This document shows positions 8,510 through 17,287 of a stretch of DNA of 41,337 nt, in pieces. The stretch comes from Candidatus Sysuimicrobiota bacterium CSP1-3 (GTDB lineage Bacteria; Sysuimicrobiota; Sysuimicrobiia; Sysuimicrobiales; Humicultoraceae): contig LDXQ01000016.1 in assembly GCA_001443485.1 (NCBI GenBank), forward strand, positions 1 to 41,337, given 5' to 3'. The notes below the pieces were generated by a model. The model had not been told where the DNA came from. It made no database searches and worked only from the letters and a program-made list of their open reading frames with translations. Made by a program: the position numbers and the translations under genes. Numbering within the stretch: position 1 is the stretch's first letter; each line of letters opens with the position of its first letter.

Positions 8510-10414
8510 TTAGCGGAGCCGCACCCGCGCCTCAAACGGCAGATGGTCCGATGCCGCCGTCTGGGGGATGGCGGCCGCCAGCGATTCCACCTCCCGCGAG
8601 GAGAAGATGTAATCCCGCCGCTCGGAGGGGTCGGCCGACGGGTAGGTGAACGCCTCGGCCAACCCGTGCGCCGCGGAGACGTCCACCAGTCCCGCCGCCA
8701 GGATCAACTTGATGGCCTCCTCTTCCGGTCCGGCGTTGAAGTCCCCGACGACGATGGTCCGGTCCCGCCCCAGCCAGAACTTCAGCAGGTCGTTGGCCTG
8801 CGCGAGCCGGTCCTGCTCGAACCCGGGGTAAGGAGAGAGGTGGGTGTTGGTGAAGAACAGGTCGCCCGCCGCCGTCGGGATCGTCGCCCACTGCAGGCCG
8901 TAGGGGAGGCGGCTCTTCCGCTTCGCGTAGCGCAGCGAGCCGGTCTCCGGTACGGGATAGCGGCTGAGGATGGCGATGCCGACCAGATCGCCGAGCAGCG
9001 GCGTAAAGATCACCCGGTATTGGGGGAACCTCCAGCGCAGCCAGGCGACCAGGTCCGGACCGCCGTTGATGTTCCAGCCCCGCCCGACTTCCTGCAATCC
9101 CACCAGGTCCGCCCCGGACTGCTCGATCACCCGGGCGACGGCCTCGGGATCGGGCACGCTCCAGACGTTGAAGATCTCGTGGATGTTGTAGTCGAGGACC
9201 TTGAGTTCAGCCGGGGCGACCGATGCGACCGTGGGACGGCGGGGCCCAACGTATGACAGCGCAACGCCCACGACGGCCACGACGAGGGTCGCGGCAAGCG
9301 CCTGGCGAGCCGCGCCGACCGTGACGGTCGGGCGGGTCAGAATCGCCGGCAGCACAGCGAGGGCGGCCATCACGGACCAGAGTTCCGGCCAGCCGTAGCG
9401 GCGGTAGTAGAGGAACATCATGACGAAGAACAGCATGGCGGCAACGACGATTCCGCCAAACACCCGGCCGGAACGACCGCCGGGCGCGGGCGCCAGGGCC
9501 GCGGCCATCGCCAAGGTCACGAAGACCTGTGCGGCAAACAGCAACCAGATGCCGTTTCCTGTCAGCCACGCGGGCCGGGTCAGCGCAATGACAGCGAGCA
9601 GGCCAGCGATGCCGCGGAGCGTGGGGGGTGTTGACCAAAGCAGCACCGCGCCCGCGACGACCAGACCCAGGAGAACATACCCCGCCGCCGCGGCGAGATC
9701 CCACCCCGTCAGGGCCGCGATCCTCCCCGGATTCGTCAAGAGCGTGAATTGCAGCAGGAGGTAGGGACCGAGGGCCGCCAGGCCCCATCCGGGGGCCGCC
9801 TCACCACCCTGGGCGCGGGGAGTTCCGGCGACCGACCCGACCGCGGCACGCAGGCTAGAGTACAGGGCTGCGGCAAGGAGCAGACCGATGATCCCCGGAC
9901 GGATGCCGTGCAGCACCGGCATATCGAGGCCGTGCAGCGCCGCCTGGAGCGCCACCTGGGCCGCCAGCCCCAGCAGAATCCCCGACATGAGGACGCCCGT
10001 CGATCCGCGCCGCGCCAGGCCAACGATCAGGGCTGGCAGAAACCACAACCAGAGCACCCCTCCGGCGATCCCTAAGGCCGGGGTCAACAGATAGTGCGAG
10101 ACGGCCTGGTTCGCGACGTAGGCGAGCGCGAACAGACCGCCGAAGCGCAGCGCCGGCTCCGGCCCGCCGAACCAGCGCGTCGCCAGCCAGGCCAGCAGGC
10201 CGATGCCCCAGAACACCAGGGCGATCAAGGCGATCTGCGGCGGCGACCGGTCCTCCGCGACATTCCAGACGATCATCGACCAGAAACTGCGCAGCGCATG
10301 CACGCCCATCCAGACGGCGAGGGCGCTGGTGATCAGGGAGGCCCACTCTCGGCCGCGAGAGACGGGGGAGGCGGAGGGGTGGCGCGCGGCCGGCGGGGCC
10401 GTCGGGGTACTCAC
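8510..10414 (-). CDS. Polytopic membrane protein with C-terminal endonuclease/exonuclease/phosphatase (EEP) domain
   Basis: Long hydrophobic N-terminal region, then LKVLDYNIHEIFNVWS...LVGLQEVGRG...FFTNTHLSPYP...VVGDFNAGP...ASDHLPFEARV. GTG at 10414 preceded by an AGGAGGTG RBS preferred over the ORF-track start. Confidence 0.88.
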   Translation of the reverse strand: MSTPTAPPAARHPSASPVSRGREWASLITSALAVWMGVHALRSFWSMIVWNVAEDRSPPQIALIALVFWGIGLLAWLATRWFGGPEPALRFGGLFALAYVANQAVSHYLLTPALGIAGGVLWLWFLPALIVGLARRGSTGVLMSGILLGLAAQVALQAALHGLDMPVLHGIRPGIIGLLLAAALYSSLRAAVGSVAGTPRAQGGEAAPGWGLAALGPYLLLQFTLLTNPGRIAALTGWDLAAAAGYVLLGLVVAGAVLLWSTPPTLRGIAGLLAVIALTRPAWLTGNGIWLLFAAQVFVTLAMAAALAPAPGGRSGRVFGGIVVAAMLFFVMMFLYYRRYGWPELWSVMAALAVLPAILTRPTVTVGAARQALAATLVVAVVGVALSYVGPRRPTVASVAPAELKVLDYNIHEIFNVWSVPDPEAVARVIEQSGADLVGLQEVGRGWNINGGPDLVAWLRWRFPQYRVIFTPLLGDLVGIAILSRYPVPETGSLRYAKRKSRLPYGLQWATIPTAAGDLFFTNTHLSPYPGFEQDRLAQANDLLKFWLGRDRTIVVGDFNAGPEEEAIKLILAAGLVDVSAAHGLAEAFTYPSADPSERRDYIFSSREVESLAAAIPQTAASDHLPFEARVRLR

Positions 10415-10571
10415 CGGAGCACCTCCTGGATGAAGACCAGACGATCGGCCGCGGGTTTCCGTGCCGCGGCACCCGATTCCTGCCGCTGGTTCTACCAGGG
10501 CATGGGCCTTCTGCTTCGACCTCCCCACCCGGGATTCATGCCGCCGGGACGCGGCGGCGATGAGGTGTTCT

Positions 10572-12083
10572 TCAAAGGCTGGCAGGGGGAAGCAGCGGTC
10601 TGACTACCTCGGCCAGCCTGGCGTGGTGCTCCTGACCGTCGAAGTTCAGCAAGGGGTCACCGGGGAGTACAACCTCGTTGATGGCGCCGCGCTGCCGGAC
10701 GTACGCCGCCGGCCGGTGTTCGCCGTGGTCATCGGTCTCCACCGTGATGGCGACGGCGTCGGGACCACTGCTGTCGAGGAAGTATTGCAGCGGCAGGACC
10801 CCTTCGTCGAAGACCCGCGCGTCGGGCTGAACCGACACGACCCGCGCGAGATAGGCCCGTTGGTTCCAGAGTTCGGGCGCCCCGTTGGCCTCGGCGAGGA
10901 GGAAGGGAACCACCTCGTCCGGCCGCAGTTCTCGTTTTGGCACGTCAACGCCGAAGTAGGTCTGCGCCAGGTGGAGGGCGAGGATGCGCATGTTGTGCCG
11001 GAAGCCAGCGACGCCGCCCGAAAGGCTGCCCAGGCCGTACTTGCGCAGCCCCACCGCCCCCATGGAAGCGGTCCCGCCGAAGTAGACGCCCGGAACAGTG
11101 GCGCTCTCCCAGAAGGGCGTCAGCGACGGGATGCGGTCGTGGCTGAACGTCTTCAGCCCCAGGGCGCGCAGGTCGGCTAACGGCGTGGTGAACCCGGTGG
11201 CCGCGACGAGGACGTCCGCCTCGAAGGTGAACGCCACGGGGTGGGTGGTCCCGGTCGCGAAGATCCGCCAACCGTCCGCGTGCCTTTCCAGCCGGTCGAT
11301 TGCCGCGTCCAGGGCGAAGGTTCCGCCGCCGAAGAGGTGATCCTCGTAGGGGATGACGTACCGGGCTCGCACCGATGCAGCGGGCGATCGATTGTACAGC
11401 GAAAACACCACCGGTCGCGGTGAGGCCATGATGATCTGCTTGGCCCACGGATGCAACGCGTCAGCCAGCTCGAACGCCGAGTTGCGCTTGCCGATGATGA
11501 AGACGCGCTTCCCGGCGTACTCCCGGGCCGGCCGCATCTCCACATAGTGCGGCACGTGCTCGATGCCGGGGATCTCCGGCTTCCACGGTTCGGCGACGCC
11601 CACGGCAAAGACGACGACCCGGCAGTGATACTCGCCGTCTGTGGTCTCGAGCGTGAAGCCATCGTTGTGGCGGCGGGTGGCCACCCACCGACAGCCGTAT
11701 CGGACGTCTAACCGGTTGCGCTCCGCGAACGCCGCGATCCCGCGCTCCATTTCCTGCCGCGACGGGAAGATGGAGGTGCCGTCCATGAAGTCGGGGACGA
11801 GCACGCGATGGGACGGGTCATCGGCCAGCAGGCTGTTCCAGTCGTACCAGTCGTAGGGCCGGCTGTTGAGGGGTACCGGAGTGTGGCGCTTGGACCACGT
11901 GATCAGCCGCTCGAACAGAGGGAAGTGGCGGAACATCCCGCCCGGCGCCTCGTCGGACGAGATCACGGCGTGGCCAATGCCGAGGCGGCGGAGGAAGTAG
12001 CTCAATTGCAGGCCGCCGGGGCCACTGCCGACGATCACGACAGGGTAGGTGCCCGGGGCGAAGGGCCGGTTCAACTCCGCCAT
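10572..12083 (-). CDS. FAD-dependent NAD(P)-binding oxidoreductase (flavin monooxygenase/thioredoxin-reductase-like)
   Basis: VVIVGSGPGGLQLSYFLRRLG FAD motif; VVVFAVGVAEPWKPEIPG; KRVFIIGKRNSAFELADAL; VLVAATGF. Confidence 0.85.
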   Translation of the reverse strand: MAELNRPFAPGTYPVVIVGSGPGGLQLSYFLRRLGIGHAVISSDEAPGGMFRHFPLFERLITWSKRHTPVPLNSRPYDWYDWNSLLADDPSHRVLVPDFMDGTSIFPSRQEMERGIAAFAERNRLDVRYGCRWVATRRHNDGFTLETTDGEYHCRVVVFAVGVAEPWKPEIPGIEHVPHYVEMRPAREYAGKRVFIIGKRNSAFELADALHPWAKQIIMASPRPVVFSLYNRSPAASVRARYVIPYEDHLFGGGTFALDAAIDRLERHADGWRIFATGTTHPVAFTFEADVLVAATGFTTPLADLRALGLKTFSHDRIPSLTPFWESATVPGVYFGGTASMGAVGLRKYGLGSLSGGVAGFRHNMRILALHLAQTYFGVDVPKRELRPDEVVPFLLAEANGAPELWNQRAYLARVVSVQPDARVFDEGVLPLQYFLDSSGPDAVAITVETDDHGEHRPAAYVRQRGAINEVVLPGDPLLNFDGQEHHARLAEVVRPLLPPASL

Positions 12084-12493
12084 CGGTTGGCCTGCTGCAG
12101 CCGGCGAGCCTGAGCCTGAAGCATGCGGAACATCACCCGCGGATAGGTCATGAGGAGCCCCTCGACCTCAGGCCCGGAGAGCACGAGGCAGCGTACGGCG
12201 CGTGCGGCTACGACGTCGGCGGTCGGCGGGCCGCCCAGCAGGACCGAGACCTCGCCGAAGAAGTCGCCCCGGCCCAGGGTCGACCGCCTCTCGCCGTCGA
12301 TCTTGACGGCGACCTCGCCCTCGAGAATGACGTAGAAAGCGGATCCTGCCAGGCCCTGGCGGAGAATGCGCTGATCCTCGTTGAACCACTCCTCCTCGAA
12401 GGTGTGTGCGACCGCCTCGAGCTGCGGTCGGGTGAGGTCCGCGAACAAGGCTAGTCCTGCCAGGGTATCCACAATGTCGCTGCGTTCGATCAT
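12071..12493 (-). CDS. Cyclic nucleotide-binding-domain (Crp/Fnr sensor-like) protein without a DNA-binding domain
   Basis: LFADLTRPQLEAVAHTFEEEWFNEDQRILRQGLAGSAFYVILEGEVAV...GDFFGEVSVLLGGPPTADVVAARAVRCLVLSG; stops at 140 aa with no HTH. Confidence 0.88.
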   Translation of the reverse strand: MIERSDIVDTLAGLALFADLTRPQLEAVAHTFEEEWFNEDQRILRQGLAGSAFYVILEGEVAVKIDGERRSTLGRGDFFGEVSVLLGGPPTADVVAARAVRCLVLSGPEVEGLLMTYPRVMFRMLQAQARRLQQANRWRS

Positions 12494-12530
12494 GCGCTTC
12501 TGCCTCCGGTGGGTACGCTTTGGAAGATGC

Positions 12531-13520
12531 TTACGGGCGGCGGATCACGACCAGTTTCTCCACGCCAGACTCGGCGCCCCAGATCTCCCCGGGCCGCCCG
12601 AGGATCTGCCGGACCGATGCCGGAGAACTGGGCAGCGTGAAGACGTCGAACCTTTCGCGTTCAGGATCGAAGCGCACCAGCGCGTTAGCGCCGAAGTCAC
12701 TCAACCATACCTTGTCCTGATCGTCGACGTAAACGGCGTAGGCCGCCGGCCGACTTCCCGGCAGGCGCCACTCGCGCCACCGTCCCGTGGCCGGGTCGTA
12801 CATCCCCACCTGGCCGGCGTTCCACTCGCTTACCCAGATGCGCCCCTGCGAGTCGGACCATACGCGGCGTGCTCCCTGGCCGGGTGTGGGCGGTTCGATG
12901 ACCGTGGCCGCGCCCGTGTCCGGGTTGACGCGCGCGATGTAGTTGCCGGCCAGCGAGGCGAAATACACAACCCCGGCGGGCGTCGTGGCGATGCCGTATG
13001 GGCCGCGGCCGCGCGGCGCGCTGAGGACCTCTAGACGCCCTGTCGCTGGCGTGAGGCGGCCGTAGATGCCGCTCTGGCCGGTGAACCACAAGACCCCGCG
13101 TCCATCAAAGGTCGCCGTGTTCAGATTGGCGTACCCCGTCCGCTCGGGCAGCGGGAACCGTTGGACCTGGCCCGTCCCCGGGTCAACCCGCACGATGGCG
13201 TTGAGACCGCCGTCGGTGATCCAGGGCGCGCCGTCGGGTCCCACGATCACGCCGTGCGGTGCCGAGCGGTCGCCCAGCCGGATGTGCCGGGTCCGCCCGG
13301 TGGCCGGATCGAGATGGCCGAGGTCACCCGACCCCTGCGCCGTGTACCAGACCCCGCCGTCGCGCGCCGGGGCCACGTCGTGTGGCCGGGACCCGGGTGG
13401 CACCGGATACTCCCGCACGATCTCCGCCGGGCCCCCGTACGCTGCGGGCACAGAGGTGCGGAGCGCGACCGGCGAGAGTATTGCGGCGATGGTCAGCAAG
13501 ACAAGAGATCGGAAGCGCAT
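12531..13520 (-). CDS. Virginiamycin B lyase (Vgb)-like / SMP-30-type beta-propeller, secreted
   Basis: Repeated blades (DGGVWYTAQGSGDLGHLDPATGRTRHI, DGAPWITDGGLNAIVRVDPGTGQVQRF, QGRIWVSEWNAGQVGMYDPATGRWREW) and signal peptide MRFRSLVLLTIAAILS. Confidence 0.85.
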   Translation of the reverse strand: MRFRSLVLLTIAAILSPVALRTSVPAAYGGPAEIVREYPVPPGSRPHDVAPARDGGVWYTAQGSGDLGHLDPATGRTRHIRLGDRSAPHGVIVGPDGAPWITDGGLNAIVRVDPGTGQVQRFPLPERTGYANLNTATFDGRGVLWFTGQSGIYGRLTPATGRLEVLSAPRGRGPYGIATTPAGVVYFASLAGNYIARVNPDTGAATVIEPPTPGQGARRVWSDSQGRIWVSEWNAGQVGMYDPATGRWREWRLPGSRPAAYAVYVDDQDKVWLSDFGANALVRFDPERERFDVFTLPSSPASVRQILGRPGEIWGAESGVEKLVVIRRP

Positions 13521-13661
13521 GATCCTGGATTTGACCCGGGTGGGCGCGATTCCTTGACGCAGGTGACTCCCGCGACGCCTTCGCGGGCAACGCTTCACAG
13601 GATCTGGACCGCCGGCCCGATGATTTTCGGAAGCGAGGGGAGGGCGGGCGCGCTGTTGCTG

Positions 13662-13736
13662 GGTGACCGACGGGACTTGAACCCGCGACCTCCTGGGCCA
13701 CAGCCAGGCGCTCTACCAGGCTGAGCTACGGCCACC
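13662..13736 (-). tRNA. tRNA-His (anticodon GTG), with encoded G-1; CCA not encoded
   Basis: Minus strand GGTGGCCGTAGCTCAGCCTGGTAGAGCGCCTGGCTGTGGCCCAGGAGGTCGCGGGTTCAAGTCCCGTCGGTCACC; anticodon loop CTGTGGC; G-1 opposite C73. Confidence 0.92.
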
Positions 13737-13747
13737 GTACCCGGCCC

Positions 13748-13753
13748 ATTCTA
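13748..13753 (-). promoter_or_regulatory. Candidate -10 hexamer (TAGAAT) for tRNA-His
   Basis: Minus-strand TAGAAT about 12 nt upstream of the tRNA 5' end. Confidence 0.35.
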
Positions 13754-14044
13754 GCATGCCCTGGGAGGCTGGAAGGCTACCTTGGGGCTGGCCTGGCGAC
13801 GACTCTCCCGCAGGATCGAACGATAGACTTCCAACTACCCCTTTTGGGGCTTTGAAACGTCTTTCATACGGCTCATTCTGCGTTCGGGGGCAGGAAGGGG
13901 TCATGTGTTTCTCGAACACATCGATGTCGCGAAGTTCAGCCCAACGTGGTTGGAGTGAGCCGCCGGCAGGCTCCCGGCCCGGTTCTTCGATTGCCCGGGC
14001 AACGTGGAGCCGCACCGCCGGTCTGCTGAAGCACACCTGAGACC

Positions 14045-14812
14045 ATGCGCGTCACTTGCCATGAGATCTCGATGGCCTATAGGCACCGGGACGGCCCCCT
14101 GGAGGTGCTTCGCCGGGTCAGCTTTGGCGTCGAGGCCCAGGAGTTCGTGTGTCTCGTCGGACCCAGCGGCTGTGGGAAGACGACGCTGCTGAAGGTCCTC
14201 GCGGGGCTGGTGCATCCGTACGAAGGACGCGTGGACTTCGTCGGCTCGCACAACGGCAATCCCCTGACCGCAATGGTTTTTCAGGACCACGGGCTCTTCC
14301 CCTGGATGACGGTTATGGACAACGTCACCTTCGGGCTGGACATGCGGGGCATGGCCCGGGTTGAGCGCGAGCGCCGCGCACTCCCGCTGCTCGAGCGCGC
14401 CGGGCTGGCCCGGTTCGTGCGCAGCTACCCGCACGAGCTGAGCATCGGGATGAAGCAGCGCGCGGGGCTGATCCGGGCGTTCGTCACCGACCCCGCGGTC
14501 CTGCTGATGGACGAGCCCTTCGCGTCGCTCGACGCGCAGACGAAGCTCATCCTCCAGGACGAACTGCTGCGCATCCTCCGCGACTACCCCCGGCCGGTCG
14601 TGTACGTGACGCACGACATCGAAGAGGCAATCCTGCTGGGGGACCGGGTGCTGGTCATGACCGCGCGGCCCGGTGAGGTCAAAGCGGAATTCCAGGTGCC
14701 CTTCGCCCGCCCGCGCGCGCTGGCGGTCATCCAGACTCCCGAGTTCGCCGACCTGAAGGGTCTGATCTGGCGCGACCTTGAGGCGGCCGTCCGGTACCAG
14801 TCACAGCAATGA
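14045..14812 (+). CDS. ABC transporter ATP-binding protein, SsuB/TauB type
   Basis: VGPSGCGKTTLLKVLAGL, AMVFQDHGLFPWMTVMDNVTFGL, ELSIGMKQRAGLIRAF, LLMDEPFASLDAQTK. Confidence 0.93.
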   Translation: MRVTCHEISMAYRHRDGPLEVLRRVSFGVEAQEFVCLVGPSGCGKTTLLKVLAGLVHPYEGRVDFVGSHNGNPLTAMVFQDHGLFPWMTVMDNVTFGLDMRGMARVERERRALPLLERAGLARFVRSYPHELSIGMKQRAGLIRAFVTDPAVLLMDEPFASLDAQTKLILQDELLRILRDYPRPVVYVTHDIEEAILLGDRVLVMTARPGEVKAEFQVPFARPRALAVIQTPEFADLKGLIWRDLEAAVRYQSQQ

Positions 14813-15660
14813 GCGTCACCGATCAACTCTCCGATAAAGCAAAGCCCGAACCGGAGGCTGACGAGGCCGGACGCCTGCCCCTTCCCGCGGGGGAGGGGGC
14901 GGGGTACGAGCGTCTGTACGCCTGGCTGGTCCCTGTGGCGATCCTGGCGGCCTGGGAGATGGCGGCGCGGGCCGGGTGGCTGTCCCGCCTCTTCTTTCCC
15001 GCCCCCAGCGAGATCATCCGCACGCTCGTCCGGCTGATGGGCAGCGGGGAACTGCCCCGCCACATCGCCATCAGCCTCCAGCGAATTGTACTGGGCTTCG
15101 CCGCCGGCGCCGTGCCCGGCGTCGTGGTCGGACTGGCGATGGGGTGGTCGCGGCCGACCCGGCGGCTGCTCGACCCTCTGGTGGGCGCGCTGTACCCGCT
15201 GCCGCGGCTGGCCCTTTTTCCGCTGATCATGATCATCTTCGGGATCGGCGAGGCCTCGAAGGTCGTCACCATCGCCATCGGTGTCTTCTTCCCCGCCCTG
15301 ATCAACGCCATGGCTGGCGTGCGCGGCATCCACGAGGCCTATTTCGAGGTCGCCCGGAGTTACGGCGCGCAGCCCTGGAAGGTGTTCCGGCGCGTCGTGC
15401 TGCCGGGCAGTATGCCGATGGTCCTGGCGGGGCTGCGCCTCTCTCTGGGCCTGTCTCTGCTGTTGGTCATTGGGGTCGAGTTCATCTCCTCGCGTACGGG
15501 CCTGGGGGCCTTCCTCTGGCTGGCCTGGGAGACCTTCCGCACGGAGTACGTGTACGCGGGCCTCTTCGTCGCGGCAGCGCTGGGGGCGGCATTTGCCTAC
15601 ATCCTGCGCCTTGCCGAGCACCGGCTCCTCCCCTGGGCCGAGGGCCTCTTCCACCGGTAG
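14809..15660 (+). CDS. ABC transporter permease, SsuC/TauC type
   Basis: Polytopic; FPAPSEIIRTLVRL near the N-terminus and EVARSYGAQPWKVFRRVVLPGSMPMVLAGLRLSLG EAA-type loop. Confidence 0.93.
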   Translation: MSVTDQLSDKAKPEPEADEAGRLPLPAGEGAGYERLYAWLVPVAILAAWEMAARAGWLSRLFFPAPSEIIRTLVRLMGSGELPRHIAISLQRIVLGFAAGAVPGVVVGLAMGWSRPTRRLLDPLVGALYPLPRLALFPLIMIIFGIGEASKVVTIAIGVFFPALINAMAGVRGIHEAYFEVARSYGAQPWKVFRRVVLPGSMPMVLAGLRLSLGLSLLLVIGVEFISSRTGLGAFLWLAWETFRTEYVYAGLFVAAALGAAFAYILRLAEHRLLPWAEGLFHR

Positions 15661-15667
15661 CCGGAGA

Positions 15668-17287
15668 ATGGTGGGGAACCGGCTCCGCGCGCTCCAGGCC
15701 CAGATCAGGTTTGCCTCTGGCATCCTGTCCCTGTTCCGCCAGCGGGTGACCTCTACGGACGGGGTGGCCGAGCAACTTGAGGCTCGTGTCGCCCGCCGCG
15801 ACACCTACTTCCTGGAGATGGCGGAACGCCACATTTTCGGGAATCCCAACAGCCCATATCGCCCGCTGCTCGACCTGGCCGGATACGACCTGCCAGGCCT
15901 CCGACAACTGGTGCACGCGCGGGGCCTTGACGCTGCCCTCGACCAACTGTGGGCGGATGGGGTGTACGTGCGCGTGGGGGAGTTCAAGGGGATGGAACCC
16001 GTCACGCGCGGAGGATACACCTTCCACTTCACCCAGAGGGACTTCGCCAACCCGCTGGTGCGCGGGATCTTCCGCAGCCAGAGCAGTGGCTCCCGGAGCC
16101 GTGGGACGGCGACGGAGGTGTCGGCCAGCGACTTTTTGGATGGAGTCCGCCACCGGCGATGGCTCTTCGAGCAGTACGGGGTGGCGAATCGTCCGGCGAT
16201 CGTCTGGTCAACCGCACTCGCCGGGCTCCGGAACACGATACAGTTCACGATCATGGGCCGACCGCCGATCCGGTGGTTCGTGATGCTGCGCCGAGGGGAG
16301 CCATCCTACGCATTCTTGGTACGGCTTGCCCGGCTCCTGACGGGGCAGGCGATTCCGCTTCCCGAGCCGATGCCCGCCGACCGCGCGGTGGACGCCGCGC
16401 GCTACGTTAGCCAGGCGGGTGCCTCTGGGGGCGTACTGGTGTGCGCTTTTGTCAGTTCAGCCCTCCGGTTGGTCCGGGCGGCCGAGGAGGCGGGATTTGA
16501 ATTGGGCGACGTCGCCTTCTACGCCGGCGGTGAACCCCTGACGCCTTTGAAGCGCAGACAGATAGAAGGCAGCGGCTACAAGATCCTTTCGGCGTTCGCG
16601 TTCGCGGAGTTCGGGAATGCCGCCTGGGCCTGTCCCGCGGGGCAGGAGGCCGACGACCTGCATGTCCTGCGCGACCGTCTCGCCGTGCGCTGCTACCCCC
16701 GGGTCGTCGACCGGGACGGAGGAACGGTGCCGGCCTACCTGTTCACGAGCTTCCTGCCTCACACGCGCCACATCATGGTGAACGTGGAGTCCGGTGACTA
16801 TGGCGGCCTGGAGGAGCGGCGCTGCGGCTGCTTCCTTGACAGGCTGGGATTCCATCAGCACATCCACACCGTCCGGAGTTTCGAGAAGCTAACGGCGGAG
16901 GGAATGACCTTCATCGGACCGGACCTGGTCACTCTATTGGAGGAAGTGCTGCCGCGGGAGTTCGGCGGGGACAGCCGCCACTACCAGCTCGTAGAGGCTG
17001 AAGACGAGCGGGGCATCACCCGGCTCTACGTGCTGGCCAGCCCACAACTGGGCAAAGTTGACGACGCCGCCATGCGGCGGTCCGTGCTGAGAGAAATCCG
17101 CCGCCGGCATCTCTCGGCCGGACCGGGTCGGCTGATTGAGCAGGTCTGGCACGAGGCGGACACCGTGCAGGTGCTGCGCCGGGAGCCTTTGGCGACGGCG
17201 TCGGGGAAGGTCCTCCACCTCCACCGTGACCGTGGGGAACTGTGGAGAGGCTCCGGTTCAGAGGGGAATGGCGGAACAGCATCATGA
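15668..17287 (+). CDS. Phenylacetate-CoA ligase (PaaK)/adenylate-forming-like protein
   Basis: YAGGEPLTPLKRRQIEGSGYKILSAFAFAEFGNAAWACP...YLFTSFLPHTRHIMVNVESGDYGGLEERRCGCFLDRLGFHQHIHTVRSFEKLTAEGMTFIG resembles PaaK-like ANL enzymes; ATG at 15668 just after the permease stop. Confidence 0.7.
   Translation: MVGNRLRALQAQIRFASGILSLFRQRVTSTDGVAEQLEARVARRDTYFLEMAERHIFGNPNSPYRPLLDLAGYDLPGLRQLVHARGLDAALDQLWADGVYVRVGEFKGMEPVTRGGYTFHFTQRDFANPLVRGIFRSQSSGSRSRGTATEVSASDFLDGVRHRRWLFEQYGVANRPAIVWSTALAGLRNTIQFTIMGRPPIRWFVMLRRGEPSYAFLVRLARLLTGQAIPLPEPMPADRAVDAARYVSQAGASGGVLVCAFVSSALRLVRAAEEAGFELGDVAFYAGGEPLTPLKRRQIEGSGYKILSAFAFAEFGNAAWACPAGQEADDLHVLRDRLAVRCYPRVVDRDGGTVPAYLFTSFLPHTRHIMVNVESGDYGGLEERRCGCFLDRLGFHQHIHTVRSFEKLTAEGMTFIGPDLVTLLEEVLPREFGGDSRHYQLVEAEDERGITRLYVLASPQLGKVDDAAMRRSVLREIRRRHLSAGPGRLIEQVWHEADTVQVLRREPLATASGKVLHLHRDRGELWRGSGSEGNGGTAS

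Noticed and set aside
13756-14040. 94-aa ORF in the leader of the ABC operon
   Set aside because: No RBS, no recognisable motif, atypical composition; more likely non-coding.
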